From positions 126,001-160,849 of the forward strand of contig JBBHKE010002306.1 in the NCBI GenBank assembly GCA_037447655.1: a stretch of 34,849 nucleotides of DNA, read 5' to 3'. Made by a program: the position numbers and the translations under genes. Source of the stretch: Zygnema cylindricum. Lineage: Eukaryota; Streptophyta; Zygnematophyceae; Zygnematales; Zygnemataceae. Positions within the stretch are counted from its first letter, which is position 1. Each line of letters starts with the position of its first letter. The notes beneath the pieces were generated by a model. That model did not search any database, had not been told where the DNA came from, and saw only the letters and a list, made by a program, of their open reading frames with translations. Shown one piece after another: positions 10,145-20,558 of this stretch.

Positions 10145-11173
10145 TGTTGTCCATAACCTATTTCAGTCATGGATACTAACGGAAACACCCACAGACAACC
10201 TCAAAAACAGTTGTGTTTCAGACAGCACAGATTACTCCACTATGAACAAAATCACCTCAAACTTAAAATCACCTCAAACTTCCCCAATGATCAGTATATC
10301 ATAGACAATGTAATATCCCAAAGTTACAGCTAAATCAGCTGAGGAATCTAGAAGATATAAGCTCCAGAGTTTCCCAAAAGCAGTTGACAACTTCTCAAAT
10401 AATCAGGTAGACTTCTCACAAATTCTAAGAAACAGAAGATCAGACTGAAACTTCACACACATATAGTTTCTAGATCATTGAATACATCCACAAAGTTTCA
10501 CATCAAAAAATCAATCAGAGTGATCACACTAACAGGTCAAAGTTGTAGAAAAACAGTCTGAAATGTCTTTGATTAACTTAGCTGTGATAAGTAAAATAGT
10601 CTAAGTCCTACAAGTTATACTCAAAGAGTTCACTACTGAATGTAGGGAGGCATACCAGTCGTACGTTATCTACCACCTACCTAAATTATATTGAGTATAC
10701 CCGAATAATTCGAGGTATGTGAGACTGACTAAATCTACACTAATAAACTAATAAGCAAAAAACAAACCCCTGTTGTATAAAATATTTACACCGACACCTC
10801 CTCAAAGTCAACTTGTTTAGTCACTTGTGATTGTCTTGTGAATCTCGTCCACCGACTTGATTCATATCAACCGCAGGTGCGTTGTCAACTTTGTCCAAGC
10901 TGCGTTGTCCTATTTAAAGTACACTTGTCTCAAAATAGATGCGTCGTACCGGAGGCGCATATTTCAACGTTTCGTATGTTTGAAATCGGATTGCTTCGCG
11001 ATCCGCTGTCCATTTTTTACTGCGTGTTCACACCACTCTATAAGTCCCTTATCCGTATGTTTGCTCCCCTAATCCGTGAATCCATTCAAACCTCCACATT
11101 TATAATATACACACAAAATGTCGCATGTGTACAAAATGTTGCGTTCGCACGAAACTGAGTTTTCAAAACAACA
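10145..11173 (-). repeat. Element I 5' LTR
   Basis: Same length as the 3' LTR at 6459-7487 and colinear with it. Differences include a small local duplication (ctcaaactt repeated near 10256-10280) and a deletion near 11050. The boundaries are TGTTGTCC and CAAAACAACA on the plus strand. Confidence 0.88.
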
Positions 11174-11300
11174 GAGGCTAGTCAAAGTCATTGCGAAATG
11201 ATCACGAAAAAAGTCAATTTGACATAAAAAACTTAGGGGAGGCAAAGTATATACTACGAGTTCACATGGAAAGAGATAAGAAAAAGATGAGGCTGGTTAG
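11174..11300 (+). pseudogene. Copia reverse transcriptase fragment
   Basis: Plus-strand translation gives QFDIKNLGEAKYIL followed by RVHMERDKKK. This closely follows the copia RT segment that usually reads F-DMKDLGEAKYILG-I-RDR. Only about 40 codons are recognisable and both sides are unrelated. The left side is cut by element I, and no matching RT sequence is found on the far side of the insertion. It is a relic with no coding capacity. Confidence 0.7.
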
Positions 11301-12041
11301 AGTCATTCCATGCCTGGGTGAACCTATTGGTTTGTTGGGTGTATCCAGTAGTGGAGGAGTAGCTGTGCATTGTGTGGGAGGCTACTGTGCCCACATAATT
11401 TCAGATGCCATGTTCAATGCACTAAGATAAGACTTCGAGAATCATAGATATAGAAAATATAAGAGCACAATAAAGTATTAAATTGATAAAAGAAGCCAGT
11501 CCAAACTATTCACCAAAGCGCTTCAATTATATGAAGTTTGATATTTAAAATGTAGGAGGTTCTGATAAAATACACTTCTAAGTAAATGTGACGATCCATC
11601 ACTTGTAAGCTTTCTGTCTAATCGTCACACTTATTCTACCGCCTTTAAAACACCAAAACACACAATTGAATAACGAAACAACTACCAAGAAAAATCTGAT
11701 AAAGTCCGCATATATAAAACAAAACAAATTTTGCCGAACTTCACCGACCAAAACCCGCTAGCTATCCCTCCCAAACCCACGTGCCGAAGATATTTTTAGC
11801 GGAAATGACTAAAGCCCACTCTCATGTCGGGCCTTCCTTTCTACTAGAATACAAACAGGACATACGAGAAAAATTAAGTCCTCTAAAACAAACGAAAGCC
11901 TTTCCATTCCAACACTGTATGGTATAGCTAGAACGATTGACATAATAATCCATCCTTAAGTCTATATTGCTTTAAGGATCTCAGAGATTGCCCGTCAAAC
12001 TCTTGGGCTAATTTTGGCTTACTGTGATTGGGAACTTGCAG
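11301..12041. other. Upstream region of the EGF-LysM gene, first exon not found
   Basis: I see no repeat or gene that I can name. A first exon with an ATG and signal peptide for the gene starting at 12042 should lie here or farther left, but none is evident. The frame of the first recognised exon is open back to 11960 without an ATG. An alternative acceptor at about 11985 would extend that exon to include a weakly coding stretch. Confidence 0.4.
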
Positions 12042-13869
12042 AGAGTCCGTGTACATTCACCTCCAAAAATCCATGTGGCGTCGGTATTTGTGTTAACTCT
12101 GTCGCTTATCCAAGAACTTATCTTTGTGTTTGTCCTTTGGGTTATTCTTCCAGCGATATTGATAACCTGCTTACCTGTGTGCCTGGTGAATTATATAGTT
12201 GCAATCACAACAAACACGCATGTTTCCATATACTTTAAGAAATCAAAGACGTCAGTACTCGGATTGCTAAATATTATAGAATTTCAAAGTTTCAAAACTA
12301 TTTTCCAATGCTGTAAATGTGGAAAGTCGTTGCTCGTATCTTCTGTATAGATAACCTAATTGTTGCCCACCATCTTGCAACACTTATCTTCGGGGACAGC
12401 CAGAATAACTACACTGTGCCCGAGAGTGGAAATGTGACTTGTAATGAAATTCGTAACGCCTACGGAGTTTCCAAAGACGACTTTATAAAGCAAAACTTGG
12501 TAGCAAGTCTTTCTACCATTTTGTGATATGTGATCCTTACTGTTTTTTTAATAACTCTTTCTTTTGCCATTCATCAAGAATTATTTTTATGCTATTATTG
12601 TATTGAACTTATGGGTGACACAGTTAAGTACATCGTAAGTTCTTAAATAACACTAAATAAACAAGCATTAAGAAAACAGTCGCATCCCCTAAACCTTTAT
12701 TTTTTTCTGAACTGATTACACAATGATTTTCCTTTTTTTGTCAGAACCTTAATTGCAACATCCCGTTGCTGTCGGGGACGGTTGTTAACGTAACTGCTTA
12801 TCACAACTGCTCTCTTCCCTATACTGTGATGGAGGTGAGTGGCCCCATTATATGGGTTTATGAAACCGTAAAAAACCATGTAAAAATTTTCTACTCATAT
12901 ATGACCACTTCCCGATCGTACTCTTTGTTTATGTTGTATCAATGATGTTAATTGTATGTGTCCGATTAGTACTCAAGTTGTGGAAACCAAGAGTTTTCTG
13001 GACAACCTTCTTTCTTCAGCTTTTTCATATTTTTTTAGCGAAACAAGTAATTGTGAACTATTTTTTCTATTTTGCAGGATGACAGTTGTGATTCAATCGA
13101 AACAATGTTTAATCTAACAACTCTTTCTGGACTCGATTCACGGAATCCAGACCTTGACTGCGACCAGCTTCAGCCTTTCCAGCAGGTTTGGGAAAATTTG
13201 TGTTGAATGTTAGACAAAGCACACCCAGCAACTGAATGTATTCCAGTGTTGAAAAATATATAACCATTGATAGAAGTTGTTGCTCTCATTTAATGACTGT
13301 TTTCAAGTTCAGGTGTGCATCAAGCGAGGTGATCTTCCATATCCCCTCCCATGTGTAAAATCCTATGAAATCAAACCAGAAGATATATGCAGTACAATTA
13401 TTGCAAATCGTATGAATCCCAATGTTTCTATCCTTGACAATATCCAAAAGTTCTACTCCCTCAATGTGAGAATATATTGTTCAAGCATCGACAGTTATGT
13501 AACCACTATGGTTGGTTACAATGAGGAGGTTTGTACTCTTTTTGATTACTCATATTATTGGAAACCGGTGTGCCTTCTTTCAATGACATTAGTCTAGTGT
13601 TTTTTCTTCTTCAGCTCCAAAAACCGTAATCACAACCAATACCTTTCTGGATTGTCAACGAAATAATTGTTTCTTTTTCCTTGTATGTTTGTGACCAGAT
13701 TTGTCTTGAAGGAGGAGATTTGGGACTAATAGTAGCGGGTTGCACTGGCGCAAATCAAAAGGCTATCAGATTGACACAAACGGCCAACTGCAACAGTCTA
13801 AAAAAATGCTTCTCTCTTGAGAAATCTAATCCCACTATCTGCGTTAGCAAAGCTAGCCCATGTACTTGA
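12042..13869 (+). CDS. EGF-like plus LysM-domain extracellular protein (5'-incomplete gene model)
   Basis: Six exons join with consistent phases and GT-AG introns of 127-245 bp: 12042-12185, 12351-12499, 12745-12834, 13078-13185, 13313-13528 and 13699-13869 (TGA stop). They give about 291 residues. Exon 1 is one phase 1-1 module with six cysteines (NPCGVGICVN, YLCVCPLGY), an EGF-like fold. Exons 2-3 give a LysM: NYTVPESGNVTCNEI, YGVSKDDFIKQN, then NLNCNIPLLSGTVVNVT. Exons 3-5 give a second LysM of the small plant type: DDSCDSIETMFNLT, RNPDLDCDQL, QQVCIKRGD. Exon 5 continues with YEIKPEDICSTI, possibly a degenerate third LysM closing with ICLEGGD. The C-terminus is Cys-rich. Several N-x-S/T sites suggest secretion. 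LysM modules bind chitin-type or related GlcNAc glycans, so an apoplastic glycan-binding role is inferred. There is no kinase or membrane anchor in view. The start exon and signal peptide are missing from this model, so a decayed gene is possible. Confidence 0.72.
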
Positions 13870-15563
13870 GAATGCGGAAAATTCAGGAGTGTTATTGTCA
13901 TTGCTCTGAATCAGTTGAGACTTTTGGAAGTTCAAAAGTTTTGAAAACAGTTTAACTGCCAACATCTAAAAAAATGACATTAATAGTGTTGGCTTGAGCT
14001 AAAAAAATCGTGCACTTTTGGTGCTGTCCCAACTCCGCGATGATTTCTTTTGTATAATGGGGGTGGCTGGCCAAACTTGAGGCTACTCAACTTGGAAAAT
14101 GACAACTTTTTATCATTTTTTTTTCTTTGTGAGATTTTGAAGGTTAGGTCCGGTAAGTTTGTTGCAATCTATTACAATGATCAGTAAAGGGTAAAAATTC
14201 TTGAGTTAAATATCAAAACATGAATGGAGTATACAAAGCCAATCCTGGTTAGACAGGCAGAGAGGGAGAAATGAGTGTGCGAGGGGGAGAAGATGGATGT
14301 CAAAACAAATGAAGAGAAACAAAATGGCACACACTAAAAATGGTTGAGTTGTCATGTTGGTGTGGAAACAAAGCAAGTATTGCTGTTTGTTGGGCAGTTG
14401 GTATCACTGTGTTTTGCTTTCCAATTTATTTTTGTTTCCAAGCCGTGGGTTTGTAGTGGTTGCATGCGATTATAGGAATTATTCCAACATATGCTTTTTG
14501 AATAATTTTAACTCACTTCTGTAATGCAATCATGTGGTAGTTGTAATTTTAGCGATGGCAATGATATTAATGATAAGATTGGCATAAGCTTTTGTTCAAG
14601 ATACTTTGATCAAAACCTTGTAAAATGGACTGTATGAGAGATAGTGACATTCGAATAACTTATAGCAATAGTAAAAGCAATGATATCTTGGTGATAATTT
14701 GTGATGTTGGTGATTGAATGACAGTTATTGATGTCCACAAAAACTCATAACCACTCAGGCCAAGAGCTTAAACAGACCCACTTTTTGAATCTCAAACGAC
14801 TTTTATTTTCAGCCTCATTTTAGCCCAAAATGTACCATAATATCCTAACGATGTCATCGCAACATTGTCTCACTAATTTTCTTAGGTTTATGTAGGTTTT
14901 TTCAATTTTATGTATGTTATTTTCATAATCCTTGCGTTCAAACAATGTTATTCACCATTCAAGAATACTCGGGCAAAAGATACTTGGCAAATGGAGGAAC
15001 CATTCGTTTCCCTTATGGGTAGTACCAACATATGGCTATTTTTCCTTTCTAACGAATGAAAAATATGAAAGACATTTACGATTCTCATTTTGAATAGGTG
15101 GTATGAATTCAGAGAAATTATGAAAAGGAAAAAATGATCAAGTGGACTTTTTCAGTATGAGGTGGACTTAGAGCTTCGATTTTTCAAGAAAATCCTCGGT
15201 TTTCTTATCGCCCTGGCCTCAAATCCATTAGGTGCTCCCAGTGAACGTACTGACACATTTAAAAGTAACGAAATCTTTCAAAATCCTCCATTAGGTCGTG
15301 CCCATGAACAACCTTTCAGCTCCGCGTTTATTTTTTTTTTGTACCACAGGCTTGTGTTCAAACATTAAAAATAGTCAAAGATTATTCTAAACACAAAATT
15401 TGAATGAAATATCTGTAGGGGCGGACGAAAATTAGGATTTGTAAATGCGTGCGCAAATGTCAGATTTGTACGGGTACTATATCATTGTACAAACTTTGTT
15501 ATGATATTTATAGCCCAAAATTACTTCCACGAAGGACACTGGATGGCAGAGGGAGCATCAAAG
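13870..15563. other. Sequence downstream of the gene; left part of the duplicated block
   Basis: No gene is recognised. From 14002 it belongs to the 5-kb duplication. At 15210-15310 a short segment is repeated imperfectly (tccattaggtgctcccagtg and tccattaggtcgtgcccatg), possibly the trace of an old tandem repeat. Open frames are short, and identity to 21111-22672 is explained by the duplication. Confidence 0.4.
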
Positions 15564-16609
15564 GTAATGTTGGGTATCGGCTAAAATCATATGGCGATAA
15601 TTTCGATATTCGATACATCGACTATCGATCGGTCAGAGGCCTCGATATATAGTTCCGAGACCAACAAAAGTTATTGCGATTTATTTCGCGATATATAGTA
15701 TTTTGTAAATTTAATACTTTATATAATATATTATTTTATCGAAAACGAAAAATTGTATGATACGCCGCATATGATGTGAATTTTCACGTTACTTCAAGGT
15801 TAGACGACGCAACATGTAACCGTAGAAAAATTAGTACCTCATATAATTAGTACGTATTAATGTATAAAACTTCAAATTTTCAAACGAAAAACTCACACTA
15901 ATTTAGTGAAATGATGATCTAACAAGATTTTTTTTGAAGACTGTTCGTTTCAACAGTGCCATTAGTACAACAGCAGCTATACCACTAGTATTACTACTTT
16001 ACTAGCATTCTTTATTTTTTTCTTAATCTTAATATTTATTTACAAAAAAAGAAAAAAACATAAAAAGAAAAAAAAGAAGAAGAAAAAAAAAAGAACAAGA
16101 ATCGTCCTATAGAAAATTAGAAGAAAAAAAAATAATAAATAAATTAAAAACATAAAAAGTAGTACTAGCAGCAGCAGTAGCAGTACCTCTAGTATTACTA
16201 AGCAGTAGCACTAGTATTACTATGGTTAGCAGCACTAGTAATACTACGGTTAGCAAGAGTATAGTAGTACTAGCAGCAACAACAGCAACAACAGTAGAAC
16301 TTGTTCTTATTTCAGAAATCACATTTTTCAAGCATAATATGAGAGAAAACTAGAGGAATAACTCTAAAAACCAGAAAATAAAAGTTTGGAACGTGTACGA
16401 GGGACACTAACACCTACGAATAGTTATAGAAAAGAAGAAAACAAGCTTCGATGTATCGTAATACAAAACATTGACATATTGGTCCAATATATCAGCAAAT
16501 TATCGCGATATTTAGCTTCTCGATATATCGAGGCGATATATTGATTATCGAGTACCTAAAATTAGGTACATATCGAATATCGCCAAGCGGTCCTCTATAC
16601 CCAGTACTA
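15564..16609. mobile_element. hAT-like MITE rich in CGATATATCG motifs (copy A)
   Basis: The ends are related inverted repeats (GTAATGTTGGGTATCGG left; the right end read inwards is TAGTACTGGGTATAGAGG). They are flanked by ATCAAAG on both sides (15557-15563 and 16610-16616), a 7-bp match plus one mismatch, as expected for an 8-bp hAT target duplication. Subterminal parts carry many copies of tatcga/cgatatatcg. The centre has A-rich DNA and an agc/agt/act trinucleotide tract near 16160-16300. There is no transposase. A shorter relative lies at 29550-29959. Confidence 0.6.
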
Positions 16610-16704
16610 ATCAAAGAATATCCTCTAAAAAAGATTTTCTAGTGGCGTTCAGTGGATTGGCATCCACCTTGTCAAAAGGCACATGGCGACGTGAAACGTT
16701 TCAC

Positions 16705-17388
16705 CACTACACCGTGTATCTCTATTAGGGTTAGGGTGCGTCTCCATGTGTCAAAGTAAGGGATTTTTTCTGTCATTTTCTTGTAAAACTTAGAGCCGTA
16801 CCGCGTAAGTTTCAACAGTACAAACAAATAGAAAAAAAAAGAATTACATTTTGCATCATCAAATTAAGGATGTACTACATGTTGTCGTCTTGTGTTCTTC
16901 GACCCACAACCACGCCAAAAAACGTCATATTCAGACTCTTCTTTAAAACACAGGGACGATGTGATTTAAAACGAAGTGTTTTTGAAAAACAAATAGGAAC
17001 ACGTATTCGCACGTGTAACAAATTTTACAAAAATTTCAAGCGAATTCAAGCGCGGCGAAAGGTACACTTTTCATTATTTGTTGTCCGTTTGCGTTCAAGT
17101 ACGACGAGGCAAAAGACACAATTTGTTTGGTTTTGTCCGTTTTGTCTGTTTGCGCTTGGTACAGATTTTATTTCGCTAGGGGTCTCAAGATTTCGATGCC
17201 ATTTCACGTCGAGCGGACAAGCGACACAACGGCCAAGTGCATCTTCTTCAACCGTGAAAGGGCACAGGTTGTACGTCTACAATGTCACAAAAACTCATGC
17301 GACGTCACAAGCAATTACAAAAAGTAACGTGAACGTTGACAGCCGTCACGGGCATTATAAGCAAATACATTCGTCACACACTTAGGTA
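16705..17388. mobile_element. Left part of a CACTA-like element (copy A, right part lost)
   Basis: The terminal sequence CACTACACCGTGTATC with TATTAG and GGGTGCGTCTCCATGT recurs inverted at 28946-29162, beyond the inserted element III. In this copy only the left end and interior survive up to the ACTAT target site at 17389. A 171-codon open frame at 16870-17385 has no recognisable domain. The TTAGGGTTAGGG in the terminal repeat is part of this family, not a telomere. Confidence 0.5.
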
Positions 17389-17393
17389 ACTAT

Positions 17394-18394
17394 TGTTGTT
17401 TTGAAAACTTAGTTTCGTGCATACACCACATTTAGTGCGCACGCGACGTTTCGTGCGTAAAGCATTAATTGGATTTAATATGGTGGTTCGAATGGATTCA
17501 CGGATTAGGGGAGCGAACGTACGGCTAAACCTAAAGTGATGTAGAGGACTAATTGAATGGCGACAGCATCCACATGAGCGTATCCCACATCAAAACGGAC
17601 AATGCAACTGCAACGTAGTTGCAAATATTTTGGATAAGATCCGGTACAGGACAACTCAGCTGCAATTGATATGAATCAAGTCGGCGGATGAGATTCATAA
17701 GAGGATCACAAGTGACTAAGCAAGTTGACGCTTAGTATGCGGATTTTGCGGAGGTGTCGGTGTAAATATTATATTCAACAGAGATTTGTCTTTTTACTAA
17801 TAAGTTTATTAGTGTAGATTTATTCATTCTGACATACCTCGAATTATTCAGGTATACTCACATTAATTTAGGTAGGTGGTAGATTACATACGGCTGGTAT
17901 GCCTCCGTACATTCACTAGTGAACTCTCAGAGTATAACTTGTAGGACTTAGATAATTTTAAGTATCATAGTTGAGTTAATCAAAAAAATGGCAGACTGAT
18001 TTTCTCCAACTTTGACCTTTGGTGTGATCACTCTGATTGATGTTTTGATGTGAAGCTTTATGAAGATATTCTATGATCTAGAAAATATATGTGTGTGTGT
18101 AGTTTCAGTCTGTTCTGTTATCTCCATAAAATTATGTGAGAAGTCTACCAAGTTAGTTTGAGAAGCTGTCAGCTGTTTTTGGGAAACTCTAGAGCATTTA
18201 TCTTCTGGATTCCTTATTGGATTTTGCTGTAACTTTGCGAGTTTACAGTGTATGTAGTATAATGCATATTGGTGCAGTTTGAGGTGATTTTGATCATAGT
18301 GGAGTAATCTATGATGTTTGAAACATAGCTGTTTTGGGGGTAGTCAATGGTGCTTCCGAGAGTGATCCATGGCTGAAATAGGCTATAGACAACA
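17394..18394 (+). repeat. Element II 5' LTR
   Basis: Begins TGTTGTTTTG and ends GACAACA. It matches 24503-25503 over its full 1001 bp as part of the duplication, and the LTR at 27839-28856 with visible divergence. Confidence 0.88.
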
Positions 18395-18408
18395 GGTTAT
18401 GGGCCCAC
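18395..18408 (+). promoter_or_regulatory. Primer-binding site, element II
   Basis: GGTTATGGGCCCAC follows the LTR without a gap. It is complementary to the anticodon arm of initiator tRNA-Met and includes the first possible gag ATG (18399) outside the LTR. Confidence 0.78.
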
Positions 18409-19330
18409 ACCCATGGCTCCCGATATTTGATGGATCTAAATATCATTACTGGAGGTGTATGTTGAAGAGATACTTCGAGATGATGGAGCTAATGGATGTG
18501 GTGGAAGGTACTTTGGCGGAAACATCAAATGGATGGAAAAAGAAGAACCATGAGTGTCTAAGGGTTATTTAGAACTTCATGACTAAGGAACTCGTAATGG
18601 CATACCTAAGTTTTAAAAGTGCAAATAAATTATGGAAATGCTTAGAATGTACGTATGCAAAACTGCAGTATATCATTGGCTTAGTACTGTCACCAAAATA
18701 GTTGAATACAAGTATGCAGGGGGTAGAATGGAGAAACACTACATTGACTTACAAGTATTATTTGTAGAAAATCATTTGCCAGGAGGAAACTTTACAGATG
18801 CTCAACAAGCTCTCTTGTTAATGAGAAGCATATCTAAAGGATATAAGAGTGCTTTAGATCAATTGACTTTAATTGATATAAAGGATTGGAGCTTAACTTT
18901 AGGAAGAATATTTGTTCAAGATGAAGAGGCTAGTAGAATGGTCTTATCAAGTGAGAGGAATATGAAGGAATCTAAGTCACAGTTTCAAAACATTAGAAGT
19001 AATAGTGAGTTCGGATATCAACCTAAGAATTGTTTTTACTGTAATGATTTAGGACATACCTTCAAGGTATGTCCATCGTATAAAAGTGCATGTGTTACAT
19101 GGAATTTCAGAGATGGATGGGACAACAACCTAGTTCGAACCCCAACACGAAGGGAATCAAGTGCTTTTGTGAGTGAGAGACAAGACTCGACAAATGACAA
19201 AAGGCATACACCGTGTGTTGACGAATTTATTTATTTATCGACCTTCTGTGTTGTTCCGAATGGATTGAAAAAAGAGGTGACAGAAAAGGATTTTTGGTGT
19301 CTGTCCCTTTTCTTGACGTCAGATTGGTGA
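18399..19330 (+). pseudogene. Copia-type gag fused to Lys/Glu-rich tail, decayed (element II)
   Basis: The frame starts with MGPHPWLPIFDG and includes YHYWRCMLKRYF and VVEGTLAETSNGWKKKNHEC. It hits an in-frame TAG at 18570, then continues with MTKELVMAYLSFKSANKLW. A small indel near 18668 shifts the frame. From 18632 the shifted frame is open for 232 codons: YHWLSTVTKIVEYKYAGG, IDLQVLFVENHLPGGNF, LTLIDIKDWSL and the zinc knuckle CFYCNDLGHTFKVC (CX2CX4HX4C). It runs without a stop into the tail (SERQDSTNDKRHTP, DEFIYLSTF). This in-frame join suggests that the family once encoded one longer Gag. The stop and frameshift are shared with 25508-26280, so they predate the duplication. No protease D-S/T-G motif was found. 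Confidence 0.82.
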
Positions 19331-19395
19331 GTAACAAAGAGTTATAGGAGGAAGACTTTATTGAAGTAAGAAAAAATAGAGGAAGTGAAGGTCAC

Positions 19396-20000
19396 TTGGA
19401 AGTGGAAGCCGGAAAATACTTAAACATAAAGACTAATAAATTAAACCCAATTTTTACTGAAGGACCGGGCGAAGATATGAAGAAAATCGGAATTAGGAAT
19501 GAGGTGTATGATGTGGAAACAAGTGGAATGAGTTATGTCACCAAAGATAGTGTGGTGAAGGACGAAAGAGAGAAGGACACGATTTTTTTGACCTTATCAG
19601 ATGACAAATCGGTGAGTGAAAATTGCTTACAAGAGAGTTTGTTAACTGAAGTAAGAGGAATTGAATGAAGATATGGACACTTAAAAGTAGAAACTAGAAA
19701 TATAGGAAAGGAAAATAGCAAGAAAAGAGTGCAGCTAAAAAGAAGAAGAATCAAAATTAAAATTTCTCAGATGAATGAAGTTAATGGGAGTAGCAAATCT
19801 ATGGAGAAAAACATAAAGGTAAAACAGAAAATTAGTATTTGTGACATTAAACAAGTAGAAAATTGTGACAGAAATGTAAACTTTCAAAAAAGACAAAAGA
19901 TCTTGAAGAAAACAAAAAGAAGATGGAATATTCAAAGGATCAAGGGTAGAAGAAAACATGCTCAGAAAGTGATCAAGAGAAGAGAGCAGGAGAAATGATT
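19396..20000 (+). pseudogene. Lys/Glu-rich repetitive region downstream of gag (element II)
   Basis: Two open stretches (19396-19668 and 19729-19998) are separated by stops. They carry modules comparable to those in elements I and III: GHLEVEAGKY, a YVTKDSVVKDEREKD segment, FLTLSDDKSVSENCLQES, then a second GHLKVETRN. The last part is strongly basic (many Lys/Arg). No known domain is seen. It probably descends from the C-terminal extension of Gag. Confidence 0.5.
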
Positions 20001-20242
20001 TTCTGGAGGACGTTTTTGGAGAACGTGAATTTAGAGAAATCTCAATTTTGGAAAAACTTATATTACAAGCATGTCTTATAAAGACAACTTCTTTTGACAT
20101 TCGATATTTTTGGTAGGATTTTAGATTTGGTGTTGTTCCTTGTTGAGTTAGTTGAAAAGAAACAAAAAGTTTTATTTATGTATTTTTTAAGACGAAGGAG
20201 GTGGCAGAAGCAATGGCTTGTTTTGCCAAAAGACATGGCAGA

Positions 20243-20463
20243 GCGCAGCGAAAGCAGTGGAGAATCATCGGAAGAAGTTCGCATCGCGAAGCAGCGACGC
20301 AGCATAGTAGCGCAGCCAAAGCAATGGAGAATCATCGGAAGAAGTTCGCGTCGCGAAGCAGCGACGCAGCATAGCCGCGCAGCGAAAGCAGTAGAGAATC
20401 ATCGGAAGAAGTTCGCGTCGCGAAGCAACGACGCAGCATAGCAGCGCAACGAAAGCAATGGTG
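20243..20463 (+). repeat. 67-bp GC-rich minisatellite in element II
   Basis: Units start at 20243, 20310 and 20377, with a partial fourth at 20444-20463. Each contains gcgcagc, agaatcatcggaagaagttc and tcgcgaagca, then gacgcagcata. Elements I (7560-7660, opposite strand) and III (27625-27730) have single, diverged equivalents at the same place before the PPT, so the tandem expansion is specific to this copy. It is CpG-rich against an AT-rich background. Confidence 0.85.
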
Positions 20464-20499
20464 ACGTATGACACTTACACGCTGCTTATTCTATTCCAG

Positions 20500-20558
20500 G
20501 TGCACGCAACTAAATATTCAAATGAGTGTTGGTATTTCAAATATTTAGTTTCGTGTAC
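20500..20558 (+). other. Hairpin straddling the PPT/U3 junction (element II)
   Basis: Arms 20500-20518 (gtgcacgcaactaaatatt) and 20540-20558 (aatatttagtttcgtgtac) pair almost completely. Between them lies aatgag followed by the LTR start TGTTGG at 20527. Relative to element III both arms have changed in a compensating way (TTTTC/GAAAA there, TATT/AATA here). Confidence 0.65.

Larger units (their letters stand above)
6459..11173 (-). mobile_element. Element I: gag-only copia-type LTR retrotransposon
   Basis: Two LTRs of 1029 bp each (6459-7487 and 10145-11173) have TG...CA ends and short terminal inverted repeats (TGTTGT/ACAACA). They flank an interior of about 2.66 kb. Flanking 5-mers are GAGGT (left) and GAGGC (right), a one-mismatch target-site duplication. 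On the minus strand the order is 5' LTR, a primer-binding site matching the anticodon region of initiator tRNA-Met (10144-10131), a decayed copia gag ending in a zinc knuckle, a Lys/Glu-rich ORF, an extra hairpin with an internal PPT-like tract (7857-7813), a GCAGCG-rich stretch, the PPT and the 3' LTR. I find no protease, integrase, reverse transcriptase or RNase H. The interior is too short to have lost only a little of a normal copia pol. This architecture fits TR-GAG type non-autonomous elements. The LTR pair shows substitutions and small indels, so insertion is not recent. Confidence 0.88.
14002..19077 (+). repeat. Segmental duplication, copy A (5,076 bp)
   Basis: Colinear with 21111-26186 at a constant offset of 7109, so no net indels. 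I noticed four differences, all A/G on this strand: 14539 A (21648 G), 16861 A (23970 G), 16934 G (24043 A) and 17220 A (24329 G). There may be others. The left breakpoint is in a run of A, 133 bp past the stop codon of the EGF-LysM gene. The right breakpoint is inside the gag zinc-knuckle region, after which the two copies continue with homologous but clearly diverged element sequence. Confidence 0.93.

Noticed and set aside
16160-16300. CRISPR-like or coding trinucleotide array
   Set aside because: The agc/agt/act tract is an irregular microsatellite without spaced identical repeats, in a eukaryotic MITE.
16728-16740. TTAGGGTTAGGG resembling telomere repeats
   Set aside because: Only two units, and they fall within the terminal repeat of the CACTA-like family, which recurs inverted at 28946-29162 in altered form.
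16870-17385. 171-codon ORF present in both duplicated blocks
   Set aside because: Its conservation is explained by the recent duplication. The two amino-acid differences are both replacements, no domain is visible, and it lies inside a transposable element interior.
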